Below, piece after piece: positions 1 to 8,777 of a stretch of 64,000 nucleotides of DNA. Every line of letters starts with the position of its first letter. The first letter of the stretch is position 1. Position numbers and translations under genes: made by a program. The stretch is from Burkholderia sp. Bp8963 (lineage in GTDB: Bacteria; Pseudomonadota; Gammaproteobacteria; Burkholderiales; Burkholderiaceae): the NCBI RefSeq assembly GCF_003854275.1, contig NZ_QTQP01000039.1, positions 1 to 64,000 on the forward strand, in the 5' to 3' direction. The notes beneath the pieces were generated by a model, which saw nothing but the letters and a program-made list of their open reading frames with translations, ran no database searches and was not told the origin of the DNA.

Positions 1-476
1 GGATGGCCAAGGGGCTGTATCTCGGCACGCTGATGGTCGGGCTCGAGCAGAAGGTGATGGGCGGCAACGTGCCGTGGACGCTGCACCACAAGCACGCGGA
101 CCACGAGATGCTGAAGCCGGCGTCGCAATGCCAGCCGATCGAGTATCCGAAGCCGGACGGCAAGCTGACGTTCGACCGGCTGTCGTCGGTGTTCATCTCG
201 AACACGAACCACGAGGAGAACCAGCCAGCGCACCTGACACTGAAGGATGCGAACGTGCCGGTGAACGTGAACCTGCGCACGTACGCGGGGCCGGAAGGCC
301 GGTTCTGCCCGGCGGCGGTGTATGAATTCGTGAAGAACGACGACGGCAGCGATCGCCTGGTGATCAACGCGCAGAACTGCGTGCACTGCAAGACCTGCGA
401 CATCAAGGACCCGACGCAGAACATCGTGTGGGTCACGCCGGAAGGTGGCGGCGGGCCGAATTACCCGAACATGTAA
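1..476 (+). CDS. Electron transfer flavoprotein-ubiquinone oxidoreductase, C-terminal part (5' truncated by window)
   Basis: The last ~158 residues of ETF-QO, the inner-membrane flavo-iron-sulfur protein that passes electrons from ETF (fed by acyl-CoA dehydrogenases) to ubiquinone. The gene enters from outside the window; the first ATG seen, at base 3, is internal. Counting from it, the 4Fe-4S ligands are visible as Cys102, Cys126, Cys129 and Cys132 in the ferredoxin-like C-terminal domain (FCPAAVYEF ... CVHCKTCDIKDPTQNI). The family-typical ending GGGGPNYPNM is intact, so the 3' end is normal. A rho-independent terminator follows 8 bases after the stop. The FAD and quinone domains lie upstream and cannot be judged. 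Confidence 0.95.
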   Translation, partial: MAKGLYLGTLMVGLEQKVMGGNVPWTLHHKHADHEMLKPASQCQPIEYPKPDGKLTFDRLSSVFISNTNHEENQPAHLTLKDANVPVNVNLRTYAGPEGRFCPAAVYEFVKNDDGSDRLVINAQNCVHCKTCDIKDPTQNIVWVTPEGGGGPNYPNM

Positions 477-484
477 CGCAGCCA

Positions 485-512
485 AGCGCCGCCACGAGCG
501 GCGCTTTTTTTT
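485..512 (+). terminator. Rho-independent terminator after ETF-QO
   Basis: A perfect 8-bp stem (AGCGCCGC / GCGGCGCT, 485-492 and 498-505) with loop CACGA runs into an eight-T tract. It starts 8 bases after the ETF-QO stop codon, so it should end that transcript. Confidence 0.93.
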
Positions 513-526
513 GTCACTCAATCGAA

Positions 527-555
527 GCGGGGCGCCGTTCGATGCAGCGCCCCGC
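527..555 (-). terminator. Possible hairpin terminator for the DapA-like gene
   Basis: A 9-bp GC-only stem (GCGGGGCGC at 527-535, GCGCCCCGC at 547-555) with an 11-base loop lies ~75 bases past the stop of the minus-strand DapA-like gene. On the minus strand only a weak T-rich stretch follows (TTCGATTGAG), so its strength as an intrinsic terminator is uncertain. Confidence 0.4.
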
Positions 556-630
556 TCCCTTTCGCGCGCGCGACTCGCGCATCTCGCTGGCACCAGTCGC
601 GTGCAGACGCAACACGCGATACCGCGTGCG

Positions 631-1578
631 CTATCGCGCCGCGATCCGCCGGCGGAAGTGTTCGGTACCGTCCACGATCTTGTCGAGCACGGCGTCCAGG
701 GCCCAGAACCGCTCGCGGATGTCGTAGTCGATCGCGCGGCAACGGATCGACTCGAACGTGCCGATTCGCTGATGGTAGAGCTTCGCGAGCGCCGGGTAGC
801 CGAGCGCCTCCGACACGGCCGCAACGACGAGGAACGTCGAGAGTTCGTCGGCCAGCGCCGGATCCGACTCGCCGTGCACGCGCAGCCACCGATAGAGATC
901 CGGGTGGAAATTGGTGAACACGCCGTTGAAACCGGCGGAGCCCGCTTTCATCGCGTCCCATGCAATCGCGGCGTTCGCGTTCAGGATCTTCAGCGGCGAC
1001 CCGGCCGCAATGGCAACGCGCCGCTTCACGGTTTCCAGATCGCAGCTCACGTCCTTGAGCATCACGAAGCGGCCGGTGTCGATGCAGGCGCGCAGCTCGT
1101 CGTCGGACAGCAGCCGCCGGTAAGGCGCCGGACACTCGTACAGGCCGAGCGGCAGATCCGACGGCAGCTGCGCGAGCAGCTTGTGCAGATGGTCGAGAAA
1201 CGCCGCGCTGCCCTTGCGTTCCGGATCGAGCCGGTTGGTGACGAGCACGACGCCTTGCGCGCCCGATTCGGCTGCCGCGCGCAGTTCTTCGACCTGCGCG
1301 TCGAGGCTGTCGCTGACATGTCCCGACGCGACGACGGGCACGCGCCCGGCGACCCGGTCGACCACGAAGCGTGCGAGCTCCGCGCGTTCGGCGAGGCTCA
1401 GGAACTGCATCTCGCTCGACTGCGCGACCGCGAACAGCGCATCCGCGCCGTGCGCCAGATACCATTCGATGAGCCGCTCGAGTCCTGCATAGTCGATCGC
1501 GCCGGCGTCGTCGAACGGCGTCAGCATCACCGGCACGATTCCCTCGATCGTGACGGCCGATTGCCGCTGTGCTTGCAT
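631..1578 (-). CDS. Dihydrodipicolinate synthase / N-acetylneuraminate lyase family protein
   Basis: A 315-residue class I aldolase of the DapA/NanA TIM-barrel family, about the usual length. The Schiff-base lysine is Lys175 (FVMLKDVS) and the partner tyrosine is probably Tyr147 in LYECP. It is unlikely to be the housekeeping DapA because it is the last gene of a sugar operon, 44 bp after an ACS-type permease and a ribokinase. In such settings family members act as 2-keto-3-deoxy-sugar-acid or related aldolases; the substrate cannot be read from sequence. The start is well fixed by AAGGAGAAACAG just before the ATG. It is probably controlled by the LacI-type repressor encoded at 4179. Confidence 0.88.
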   Translation of the reverse strand: MQAQRQSAVTIEGIVPVMLTPFDDAGAIDYAGLERLIEWYLAHGADALFAVAQSSEMQFLSLAERAELARFVVDRVAGRVPVVASGHVSDSLDAQVEELRAAAESGAQGVVLVTNRLDPERKGSAAFLDHLHKLLAQLPSDLPLGLYECPAPYRRLLSDDELRACIDTGRFVMLKDVSCDLETVKRRVAIAAGSPLKILNANAAIAWDAMKAGSAGFNGVFTNFHPDLYRWLRVHGESDPALADELSTFLVVAAVSEALGYPALAKLYHQRIGTFESIRCRAIDYDIRERFWALDAVLDKIVDGTEHFRRRIAAR

Positions 1579-1622
1579 CTGTTTCTCCTTCCTTCAGTGA
1601 ATGCGTGTTGCGAATGCCGCGC

Positions 1623-2942
1623 TCACGCGGGCAGCGGCCCGTGCTCGGCGCTCGCGGACTGTTCGGGTATCGGCTTGCGCACCAGCAGCAGATACGCGAT
1701 CGCGCCCGCGAACGCGATCGCCGCCGCGGTCAGCAGCGCCGGCACGAACGACCATTTCTGCGCGATGAGGCCGGTCAGGATCGGCGCCAGCGCACCGCCG
1801 ATGAAGCCGCCGAAGTTCTGGATCGCGCCGAGCGATGCGACCCGGCTCGGCGGCGCAGCCGCCGTCGCGAGTGCCCACGAGCAGGCCGACGCCGCGTTCG
1901 CGAGAAAGATCACGACCGAAATGCACGCGAGCGCGACCGTGTTGCTTTCGACGAGCGCGGCCGGAATCGTGAACGCGACCATCCCGAGCATCGCGACCAC
2001 GACCGCGTTGCGCCGGCTCGACACTGGCGAGCGACTGTGGCGCGTGACCAGATCCGAGAACCAGCCGGCAACGAGCGAGCCGACGAACCCGCACAGGAAC
2101 GGCACCGACGCGGCAAAGCCGGTGCGGATCAGGCTCATGTGCCGCTCCATCGTCAGGTAGCCCGGCAGCCAGGTCAGATAGACCCAGTTCAGGTACACGG
2201 ACCCGAAATAGCCGATCAGCATCCCCCAGGTCGTCCCGTGCGAGAACAGGCTGCGCCAGTCGCCGAAGGTCAGCTTCGGCGTGGCGATCGCGCTGTCCGC
2301 ACCGGCGTCGAGATAGCCGCGTTCGGCCGCGGTCAGTTGCGAGCGTGCCGGATCACGGTACAACGCGAACCACGCGACGGCGACGACGAGGCCGAGCGCG
2401 CCGGTCGCGATGAACGCCCAGCGCCAGTTGAACGACACGACGAGGATCGACAGCACCAGCGGCGCGAGTGCGGTGCCGAGCGGCGACGCCGAGTTGAAGA
2501 TCCCGGTCGGCGTGCCGCGCGCGCGCAGCGGAAACCAGTTGCTGACCACTCGCGCGGCGGACGGGAACTGCGGCGCCTCGCCGATGCCGAGCACGATGCG
2601 CGCGACGATGAACCAGCCGAACGTCGACACGATGCCGCCCGCCGCCTGCGCGAGCGACCAGACGATCAGCCCGATGCCGAGCAGCCGGCGCGGCCCGATG
2701 CGGTCGACGAGGCCGCCGATCGGCAACTGGCACAGCGCATAGCTCCACGAGAACGCCGACAACAGCAGCCCCATCTGCCCGAGCGACAGGCCGAGGTCGC
2801 CGCGGATCGCCGCATTCGCGACGGCCAGCGTGCCGCGATCGAGGTAGTTGACGATCCCGCTCACCATCAGCAGCGCAAGCGCGATGCGCTGGCCGCGCCG
2901 GATGCGAGGCGGCGCGCTCGGAAGGGTTTGAGCTTCGCTCAT
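1623..2942 (-). CDS. MFS transporter, anion:cation symporter (sugar acid permease-like)
   Basis: A ~439-residue, twelve-helix major facilitator of the ACS type (D-galactonate, glucarate and hexuronate permeases). Landmarks are helix 1 with NYLDRGTLAVAN, the loop motif GGLVDRIGPRRLLG between helices 2 and 3, and a long central loop near residue 200. I chose the ATG at 2942 because GGAGACAATCGTC precedes it; an in-frame ATG at 2957 has no clear ribosome site. It sits between the ribokinase (62 bp upstream from this start) and the DapA-like aldolase (44 bp downstream), so the three genes are probably one transcript that imports and degrades a carbohydrate. The substrate is unknown. Confidence 0.88.
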   Translation of the reverse strand: MSEAQTLPSAPPRIRRGQRIALALLMVSGIVNYLDRGTLAVANAAIRGDLGLSLGQMGLLLSAFSWSYALCQLPIGGLVDRIGPRRLLGIGLIVWSLAQAAGGIVSTFGWFIVARIVLGIGEAPQFPSAARVVSNWFPLRARGTPTGIFNSASPLGTALAPLVLSILVVSFNWRWAFIATGALGLVVAVAWFALYRDPARSQLTAAERGYLDAGADSAIATPKLTFGDWRSLFSHGTTWGMLIGYFGSVYLNWVYLTWLPGYLTMERHMSLIRTGFAASVPFLCGFVGSLVAGWFSDLVTRHSRSPVSSRRNAVVVAMLGMVAFTIPAALVESNTVALACISVVIFLANAASACSWALATAAAPPSRVASLGAIQNFGGFIGGALAPILTGLIAQKWSFVPALLTAAAIAFAGAIAYLLLVRKPIPEQSASAEHGPLPA

Positions 2943-3003
2943 GACGATTGTCTCCATGTCGTAGGTATCGGCCAGTCACGGCCGTTGTGGTCGCAGGCGG
3001 CGC

Positions 3004-3936
3004 CTAAGTGGCCGCGTGCGCGCCGGGAACCTCTTCGCGCGTCGGGATCGACGTCTGCGCGCCGTGACGCGTGACGCTGATCGCGGCCGCGCGCTGGCCG
3101 AAGTCGATCGCGTCGTCCATCGACGCACCGCTGGCGCGGGCCGCCGCGAACCCGCCGACGAACGTGTCGCCGGCAGCGGTCGTGTCGACCGCGACCACCG
3201 CCTCTGCGCGACGACTCCCGCAGCCCGCGTCGCCGCGCCAGCAGACGCCGCGTGCGCCGAGCGTGACGAGCACGTTGCCGACACCCTTCGCGCGCAGCGC
3301 ATCGGCTGCGCGCACCGCGGACGCATCGTCGTCGACGCCGATGCCGGTCAGCGACGCCGCTTCGCTTTCGTTGACGACGAGGTAGTCGACCTGCGCCAGC
3401 AATGCATCGGGCAATGGCTGCGCAGGCGCCGGATTGAGCAGCACGGGCGTGCGATACGCGGCCGCGCAGGCGATCGCGTGCGCGACGGTCGCGATCGGCA
3501 CTTCGAGCTGGCACACCAGCAGCGCGGCCTGCGCGATCGTCTCGCGCACCGCGTCGATATGCGCGGCGTCGACGCATGCATTCGCGCCCGGCACGACGAC
3601 GATGCTGTTCGCGCCGCCGTCGCCGACCGTGATTGCGGCGACGCCCGTTGTCGCGCCGGCAACACGAAGCAGGTGCGTGACGTCGATCCGTTCCGCCGCG
3701 AGCGCGTCGTGCAGACGCGCGCCGAACGCGTCGTCGCCGACGCAGCCGATCATCGCGACCGACGCGCCGAGGCGCGCGGCGGCGACCGCCTGGTTTGCCC
3801 CCTTCCCGCCGTGAACGGTCTGGAATGTGCTGCCGAGCAGCGTTTCGCCCGGTAGCGGCAGGCGCGGCGCGCGCACCACGAGGTCGATGTTCGCGCTGCC
3901 GACGACGGTGACGAGGGGTGGGTTCATGGTGCTCAT
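3004..3936 (-). CDS. rbsK: Ribokinase (PfkB family)
   Basis: A 310-residue PfkB-fold sugar kinase that phosphorylates ribose or a similar sugar with ATP. It shows the ribokinase N-terminal sugar motif GGKGANQA (residues 43-50) and the C-terminal DTTAAGDTF motif with catalytic Asp257 and its anion hole. First gene of the minus-strand operon; its start lies 5 bp from a perfect LacI-type palindrome, so repression by the divergent regulator is likely. Alternative starts at 3936 and 3927 both lack a strong Shine-Dalgarno. The neighbours are a sugar-acid-type permease and a DapA-like aldolase rather than an rbsABC importer, so the true substrate may not be ribose. Confidence 0.85.
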   Translation of the reverse strand: MSTMNPPLVTVVGSANIDLVVRAPRLPLPGETLLGSTFQTVHGGKGANQAVAAARLGASVAMIGCVGDDAFGARLHDALAAERIDVTHLLRVAGATTGVAAITVGDGGANSIVVVPGANACVDAAHIDAVRETIAQAALLVCQLEVPIATVAHAIACAAAYRTPVLLNPAPAQPLPDALLAQVDYLVVNESEAASLTGIGVDDDASAVRAADALRAKGVGNVLVTLGARGVCWRGDAGCGSRRAEAVVAVDTTAAGDTFVGGFAAARASGASMDDAIDFGQRAAAISVTRHGAQTSIPTREEVPGAHAAT

Positions 3937-3941
3937 CTACA

Positions 3942-3959
3942 AATGTAATCGCTTACATT
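3942..3959. promoter_or_regulatory. LacI-family operator palindrome
   Basis: AATGTAATCGCTTACATT has perfect 7-bp arms (3942-3948 and 3953-3959) around a central CG, the layout bound by LacI/PurR-type dimers. It lies 5 bp upstream of the rbsK start and in the intergenic region shared with the LacI-type gene, the natural place for an operon operator. No binding data are available here. Confidence 0.8.
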
Positions 3960-4057
3960 CGCGCCGGACAAAACGGCCGAAAAAACCGGCACCAACAAAA
4001 TCCGTGCGGTATTGATGGAATTTGCGTCCGACATAGGGCGGGTTATCATGGTGGATA

Positions 4058-4069
4058 GCGCTTACATTC
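4058..4069. promoter_or_regulatory. Second LacI-type half operator
   Basis: CGCTTACATTC at 4059-4069 repeats 11 bases of the right half of the operator at 3942-3959; its left half is degenerate. Centre-to-centre spacing is about 109 bp, compatible with looping or with separate control of the regulator gene, which starts 110 bp further on. Confidence 0.55.
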
Positions 4070-4178
4070 TCACAGGCGTGTACTGTGATGCAAGCACGGC
4101 CACCATAAATCGAGGGTAAACGATGACGCTTTTGACAACTTGCGACGCCGGCCGGACGTCGCCGCCGGGAGCCAGCCG

Positions 4179-5258
4179 ATGAGCGACGCCCCGCCCCGCG
4201 GCGGCACGTCGCGCGCCCGCCGCGGCACCGGCCGTTCGGTGCTCGGCGACGTCGCGAAGCTCGCCGGCGTGTCGACCGCGACCGTCTCGCGCGTCTACAA
4301 CGATCCCGGCAAGGTGTCGGCCGACGTGCAGCAGCGCGTGCGCGACGCGGCGCGCGCGCTGAACTGGATCCCGAACGCGGCCGGCCGCGCGCTCGCGTCG
4401 ACCCGCACGCACATCACGGGCGCGATCATTCCGACGCTCGACGATCAAGTCTTCGCGTCGCAGGTCGCCGGCATGCAGGCGGTGATGGCCGAGCACGGCA
4501 TCACGCTGTTCCTGGGCTGCTCGAACTACGATCCCGCGCAGGCACTTGCGCAAGTGCGTGCGATGCTTGCGCGCGGCGTGGAAGCCGTGTCGCTGGTCGG
4601 CGAGGCCTATCCGCCGGAACTGTTCGAACTGCTCGCGCTGCATCGCGTGCCGTATGTCGTCACCTACGCGTATCGCGACGACAGTCCGCATTGCTGCGTC
4701 GGATTCGACAACCGCGCGGCGTTCGCCCGGCTCGCCGGGCACCTGCTCGGCCTCGGGCATCGCGATTTTGCGATCATCATGCAGCCGTCGGCCGACAACG
4801 ACCGCGTGCAGGCGCGCCTGCGCGGCATTCACGAGACGCTCGCCGCGCACGGGCTCGCGGTCCGCCCCGCACATCTGCACGAAGGGCCTGCGTCGATCGC
4901 GTTCGGTCGCGCGAGCCTGCGCGCGATCGTCGACGGCACGGCACCGCAGCCCACCGCGGTCATCTGCGGCAATGACGCGCTGGCGCTCGGTGCGTTGCTC
5001 GAGGCGCAGGCGCTCGGCATCGACGTGCCGTCGCAACTGTCGATCACCGGATTCGACGACATCGCGCTCGCCCGCGAGATCCGGCCATCGCTGACGACGA
5101 TGTGGGTCGATACCGATGCGATCGGACGCAAGGCCGCGCACGCATTGCTCGACGCGCTCGAAAACGGCGTGCCCGGGCCGGGTTGCGCGGTGTTGCCCGA
5201 ATTGCGCACGAGGGAATCGGTCGCACCGCCGGGACGGGCCGGTGCGGCACCGGATTGA
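4179..5258 (+). CDS. LacI-family transcriptional regulator
   Basis: A 359-residue LacI/GalR repressor: helix-turn-helix at about residues 21-42 (VLGDVAKLAGVSTATVSRVY), hinge helix near 65-73, then a two-lobed periplasmic-binding-type sensor domain. I start at the ATG at 4179, preceded by GGGAG; the frame is open from a TTG at 4140 but that adds a basic tail outside the family norm. It diverges from the rbsK-MFS-aldolase operon and two operator-like sites lie between them, so it most probably represses that operon and perhaps itself. The effector is likely a sugar or sugar phosphate from the pathway. Confidence 0.92.
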   Translation: MSDAPPRGGTSRARRGTGRSVLGDVAKLAGVSTATVSRVYNDPGKVSADVQQRVRDAARALNWIPNAAGRALASTRTHITGAIIPTLDDQVFASQVAGMQAVMAEHGITLFLGCSNYDPAQALAQVRAMLARGVEAVSLVGEAYPPELFELLALHRVPYVVTYAYRDDSPHCCVGFDNRAAFARLAGHLLGLGHRDFAIIMQPSADNDRVQARLRGIHETLAAHGLAVRPAHLHEGPASIAFGRASLRAIVDGTAPQPTAVICGNDALALGALLEAQALGIDVPSQLSITGFDDIALAREIRPSLTTMWVDTDAIGRKAAHALLDALENGVPGPGCAVLPELRTRESVAPPGRAGAAPD

Positions 5259-5350
5259 CGGACTGCAGGGAACCGGCCGATTTGGCGTGCCGCCAGACGA
5301 ACCGGCACTGCAAACGGATCGTGACGGAATGCGACGATCCCCAAAAACAA

Positions 5351-5379
5351 ACGGGGCGCTGCCTGCCGCAGCGCCCCGT
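5351..5379 (-). terminator. Terminator between convergent lacI-type gene and aroC
   Basis: A perfect 12-bp stem ACGGGGCGCTGC / GCAGCGCCCCGT with a 5-base loop. On the minus strand it is followed by TTGTTTTTGG, a usable U tract, so it best serves aroC (stop at 5434); on the plus strand the following bases are only weakly T-rich, but it may act in both directions. Confidence 0.82.
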
Positions 5380-5433
5380 TGTGCTTCGATTCGATGAGAT
5401 TGGCGTCGCCCCGAGGCGCCTGCCCCGGCCGCG

Positions 5434-6534
5434 TCAGGTCGCGCTGCCGGCGATCTTCGGCGTCTGCGTTTCGACGTCGCCGCATTGCGCGCGATGGCGC
5501 AGCGCGTGATCGATCAGCACGAGCGCGAGCATCGATTCGGCGATCGGCGTCGCGCGAATGCCGACGCACGGGTCGTGGCGGCCGAACGTTTCGACGGTCG
5601 CCGGTTCGCCGGCCTTCGTGATCGACCGGCGCGGCGTGCGGATGCTCGACGTCGGCTTGATCGCGATCGATACGGTGATGTCCTGCCCGGTCGAAATGCC
5701 GCCGAGCACGCCGCCCGCGTGATTGCCGACGAAGCCGTCCGGCGTCAGCTCGTCGCCGTGCACGGAACCGCGCTGCGCGACGCTGGCGAACCCGGCGCCG
5801 ATCTCGACGCCCTTCACCGCGTTGATGCTCATCATCGCCTTCGCGATGTCCGCGTCGAGTCGGTCGAACACCGGCTCGCCCCAGCCGACCGGCACGCCCG
5901 ACGCGACGACGTCGATCCGCGCGCCGATCGAGTCGCCGTCCTTGCGCAGCGCGTCCATGTACGCCTCGAGCTGCGGGACGATGTCCGCGTTCGGCGCGAA
6001 GAACGGATTCTCGTGCACGTGCGACCAGTCGACGAACGGCACGTCGATCTCGCCGAGCGCGCTCATGTAGCCGCGCACCTCGACGCCGAAGCGCTCGCGC
6101 AGCCATTTCTTCGCGACCGCGCCTGCACCGACGATCGGCGCGGTCAGCCGCGCGGACGAACGGCCACCGCCGCGATAGTCGCGGATCCCGTACTTCTGCC
6201 AGTAGGTGTAATCGGCGTGGCCCGGGCGGAACGTCTCGACGATGTTGCCGTAATCCTTGCTGCGCTGGTCGGTGTTGCGGATCAGCAGCGCGATCGGCGC
6301 GCCGGTCGTCGTGCCTTCGAACACGCCGGACAGGATCTCGACCTCGTCGGCCTCCTGCCGCTGCGTGACGTGCCGCGACGTGCCGGGTTTGCGGCGGTCG
6401 AGCTCGCCCTGGATGTCGACTTCGGTCAGCCCCATGCCCGGCGGGCAGCCGTCGATCACGCAGCCGATCGCGGGACCGTGCGACTCGCCGAAGGTCGTGA
6501 CAGTGAAAAGCGTGCCGAGGGTATTGCCGGACAT
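5434..6534 (-). CDS. aroC: Chorismate synthase
   Basis: A 366-residue enzyme that converts 5-enolpyruvylshikimate-3-phosphate to chorismate, the last shikimate step, using reduced FMN. The N-terminus MSGNTLGTLFTVTTFGESHG is the family signature, and the central regions RSSARLTAP and the C-terminal RTPRRSI/VETFGRHDPC blocks are intact. The frame extends to a TTG at 6549, but the ATG at 6534 aligns with the usual start. It lies 154 bp downstream of the MFS-acyltransferase fusion on the same strand and is followed by a strong hairpin terminator. Confidence 0.97.
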   Translation of the reverse strand: MSGNTLGTLFTVTTFGESHGPAIGCVIDGCPPGMGLTEVDIQGELDRRKPGTSRHVTQRQEADEVEILSGVFEGTTTGAPIALLIRNTDQRSKDYGNIVETFRPGHADYTYWQKYGIRDYRGGGRSSARLTAPIVGAGAVAKKWLRERFGVEVRGYMSALGEIDVPFVDWSHVHENPFFAPNADIVPQLEAYMDALRKDGDSIGARIDVVASGVPVGWGEPVFDRLDADIAKAMMSINAVKGVEIGAGFASVAQRGSVHGDELTPDGFVGNHAGGVLGGISTGQDITVSIAIKPTSSIRTPRRSITKAGEPATVETFGRHDPCVGIRATPIAESMLALVLIDHALRHRAQCGDVETQTPKIAGSAT

Positions 6535-6688
6535 GGTGGGACCGCCCAAAGAGAGATAGGCAAACCGATGCGCCGCCCGCCGAAACGCGTGCAGATCGAT
6601 CGTTCGCCGGTCGAAAGATTAGCTGAGCCGCTATTATGCCAGCCGTCCCGGCGGCGCGGGCCGCGCGATGCGGCCGCTATTCCCGCCG

Positions 6689-8623
6689 CTATTTCCGCGC
6701 GCCGCGCAACTCGGCCACCGCGGCCTGCAGCGCTTCCGGCGTCGCGACTGTCGCTGGCATCGGCTCGCCGACCGCAAGCGTCAACCGGCTCATCACGCCC
6801 CGTTTGGCCGGCCGCGGCCAGCGCGCATCCGCGTGTCGCGAGAACACGCTGCCCCACAGCCCGCGCAGCGCCATCGGGATCACGGGCGCCTGCGTGCGGC
6901 GCAGGATCTCGGTGATGCCGTGATGGAACGTGTTGATGTCGCCCGTTTTCGTCAGCTTGCCTTCCGGGAAGATGCACACGAGCTCCCCGTCGTTGAGCGC
7001 CGCCTCGCACGCATCGTATGCGCGCGCGAGCAGCTCGGGATCCTCGTGGCGCGGCGCGATCGGAATGGCCTTCGCGTGCCGGAACACCCAGCCTGCGAAG
7101 CGCGTCTTGAAGATCCGGTGATCCATCACGAAGCGGATCGGCCGCGGGCTCGCGGCCGCGAGCACCAGCGCGTCGACATAGCTGACGTGATTGCACACGA
7201 GCACGGCCGCCCCCTCTTCCGGAATCCGCTCCGCATGCACGAGCCGGATCCGGTAGAACGTATGCACGAGCACCCACGCGACGAAGCGCAGCAGGAATTC
7301 GGGCACGAGCAGGTAGATGTACGCGGCGACCACGACGTTGAGCAGCGCGGTCACGAGGAAGATGCCGGGAATGTCGACGCCGGCCTTGGTGAGGCCCATC
7401 GCCATCACCGCCGACACGATCATGAACAGTGCGTTCAGGATGTTGTTCGCGGCGATGATCCGCGCGCGGTGCGTCGGCGCGCTGCGGCTCTGGATCAGCG
7501 CATAGAGCGGCACGCTGTAGAAGCCGCCGAACATCGCGAGCAGGAACAGGTCGGCGAGGATGCGCCAGTGGCGCGCGCCGGCGAGGAATTCGCCGACCGA
7601 CAGCAGGTGGCCAGGCACCGGCAGCGCATGGCTCGCGAAATACAGTTCGATCGCGAAGAAGCTGATGCCGATCGAGCCGAGCGGCACGAGGCCGATCTCG
7701 ACGCGGCGTTGCGACAGCCGCTCGCACAGCAGCGAACCGAGGCCGATGCCGACCGAGAACGTCGCGAGCAGGATCGTGACGACGTCGGGGCTCGCGGACA
7801 GCACGTCCTTCGCGAAGTTGAAGAACGACGTGAGGAACGTCGCGCCGACGAACCACAGCCACGAGATGCCGAGCAGGCTCAGGAACACCGTGCGGTTCTG
7901 CCCCGCGAGCGCGAGATTGCGCCACGTTTCGGTGAACGGATTCCAGTTGATCACGAGATCGGGCTGCGGCGCGGGCGTCGGCGGCACGCGCTGCGCGACG
8001 AGTCGCCCCGCGAGTGCGATCACGACGACGCTGACGGCCAGCACGAGCTCGCCGCTGCCGGCGAGCCCCGCGGCGGCGCCGCCGATGATCGTGCCGATCA
8101 GGATCGCGATGAACGTGCCCATCTCGACGAGACCGTTGCCGCCGACCAGTTCGTGATCGTTCAGGTGCTGCGGCAGGTACGAATACTTGACGGGCCCGAA
8201 CAGCGTCGAGTGCATCCCCATCATGAACGTGCACAGATACAGCAGCGCCGCGCTGTGCGTGACGAAGCCCGCGGCCCCGACGAGCATCAGCACGATCTCG
8301 AAGGTCTTCACGAAGCGCGTGAGGCGCGCCTTGTCGTACTTGTCGGCGATCTGGCCGGACGTCGCGGAGAACAGCACGAACGGCAGAATGAAGATCGCGG
8401 AGATCAGGAACGCGGCGGTCTTCGCGTCGACGCCGGAAAACCGCGCGGTTTGGTAGGTAACGAGCGACGTGAAGCCGATCTTGAAGACGTTGTCGTTCAA
8501 TGCACCCAGGAACTGGGTCGTGAAGAACGGCGCGAAACGGCGCTCGCGCAGCAGGTCGAACTGGGACGCGTGCGCGCGCCGTTCGCTGCGGCGCTCGGAC
8601 GAGGCTGTCGTGTGATCGCTCAT
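6689..8623 (-). CDS. MFS transporter fused to PlsC-type acyltransferase (LplT-Aas-like)
   Basis: A 644-residue two-domain membrane protein. Residues ~25-440 form a twelve-helix MFS domain resembling the lysophospholipid flippase LplT (LGALNDNVFKIG near the start). Residues ~455-640 are a 1-acylglycerol-3-phosphate-type acyltransferase with the NHVSYVD catalytic motif (NHx4D, near residue 475) and FPEGK substrate motif. In E. coli, LplT flips lysophospholipid and the acyltransferase/acyl-ACP synthetase Aas re-acylates it; here transporter and acyltransferase are one chain and the AMP-forming ligase domain of Aas is absent. A role in inner-membrane phospholipid repair is inferred. The start has no clear Shine-Dalgarno. 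Confidence 0.9.
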   Translation of the reverse strand: MSDHTTASSERRSERRAHASQFDLLRERRFAPFFTTQFLGALNDNVFKIGFTSLVTYQTARFSGVDAKTAAFLISAIFILPFVLFSATSGQIADKYDKARLTRFVKTFEIVLMLVGAAGFVTHSAALLYLCTFMMGMHSTLFGPVKYSYLPQHLNDHELVGGNGLVEMGTFIAILIGTIIGGAAAGLAGSGELVLAVSVVVIALAGRLVAQRVPPTPAPQPDLVINWNPFTETWRNLALAGQNRTVFLSLLGISWLWFVGATFLTSFFNFAKDVLSASPDVVTILLATFSVGIGLGSLLCERLSQRRVEIGLVPLGSIGISFFAIELYFASHALPVPGHLLSVGEFLAGARHWRILADLFLLAMFGGFYSVPLYALIQSRSAPTHRARIIAANNILNALFMIVSAVMAMGLTKAGVDIPGIFLVTALLNVVVAAYIYLLVPEFLLRFVAWVLVHTFYRIRLVHAERIPEEGAAVLVCNHVSYVDALVLAAASPRPIRFVMDHRIFKTRFAGWVFRHAKAIPIAPRHEDPELLARAYDACEAALNDGELVCIFPEGKLTKTGDINTFHHGITEILRRTQAPVIPMALRGLWGSVFSRHADARWPRPAKRGVMSRLTLAVGEPMPATVATPEALQAAVAELRGARK

Positions 8624-8777
8624 GCGGAATGCGCGCGCTTCGTTGCGGCGAAGCTGCGCGGGCCCTGTGTTGTTGGTGTTGTCATCGAGAAGTCAGCCCC
8701 GGAAGAAAGGCTCATGCGCGGCCCGCGCCACCGCATGCCGGAAAGTCGCGCCCGTGCGAGCGGCCCGGGCGCAACGT

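Noticed and set aside
4131..4139. TTGACAACT as a -35 box for the LacI-type gene
   Set aside because: No -10 hexamer at proper spacing before the ATG at 4179; most likely chance.
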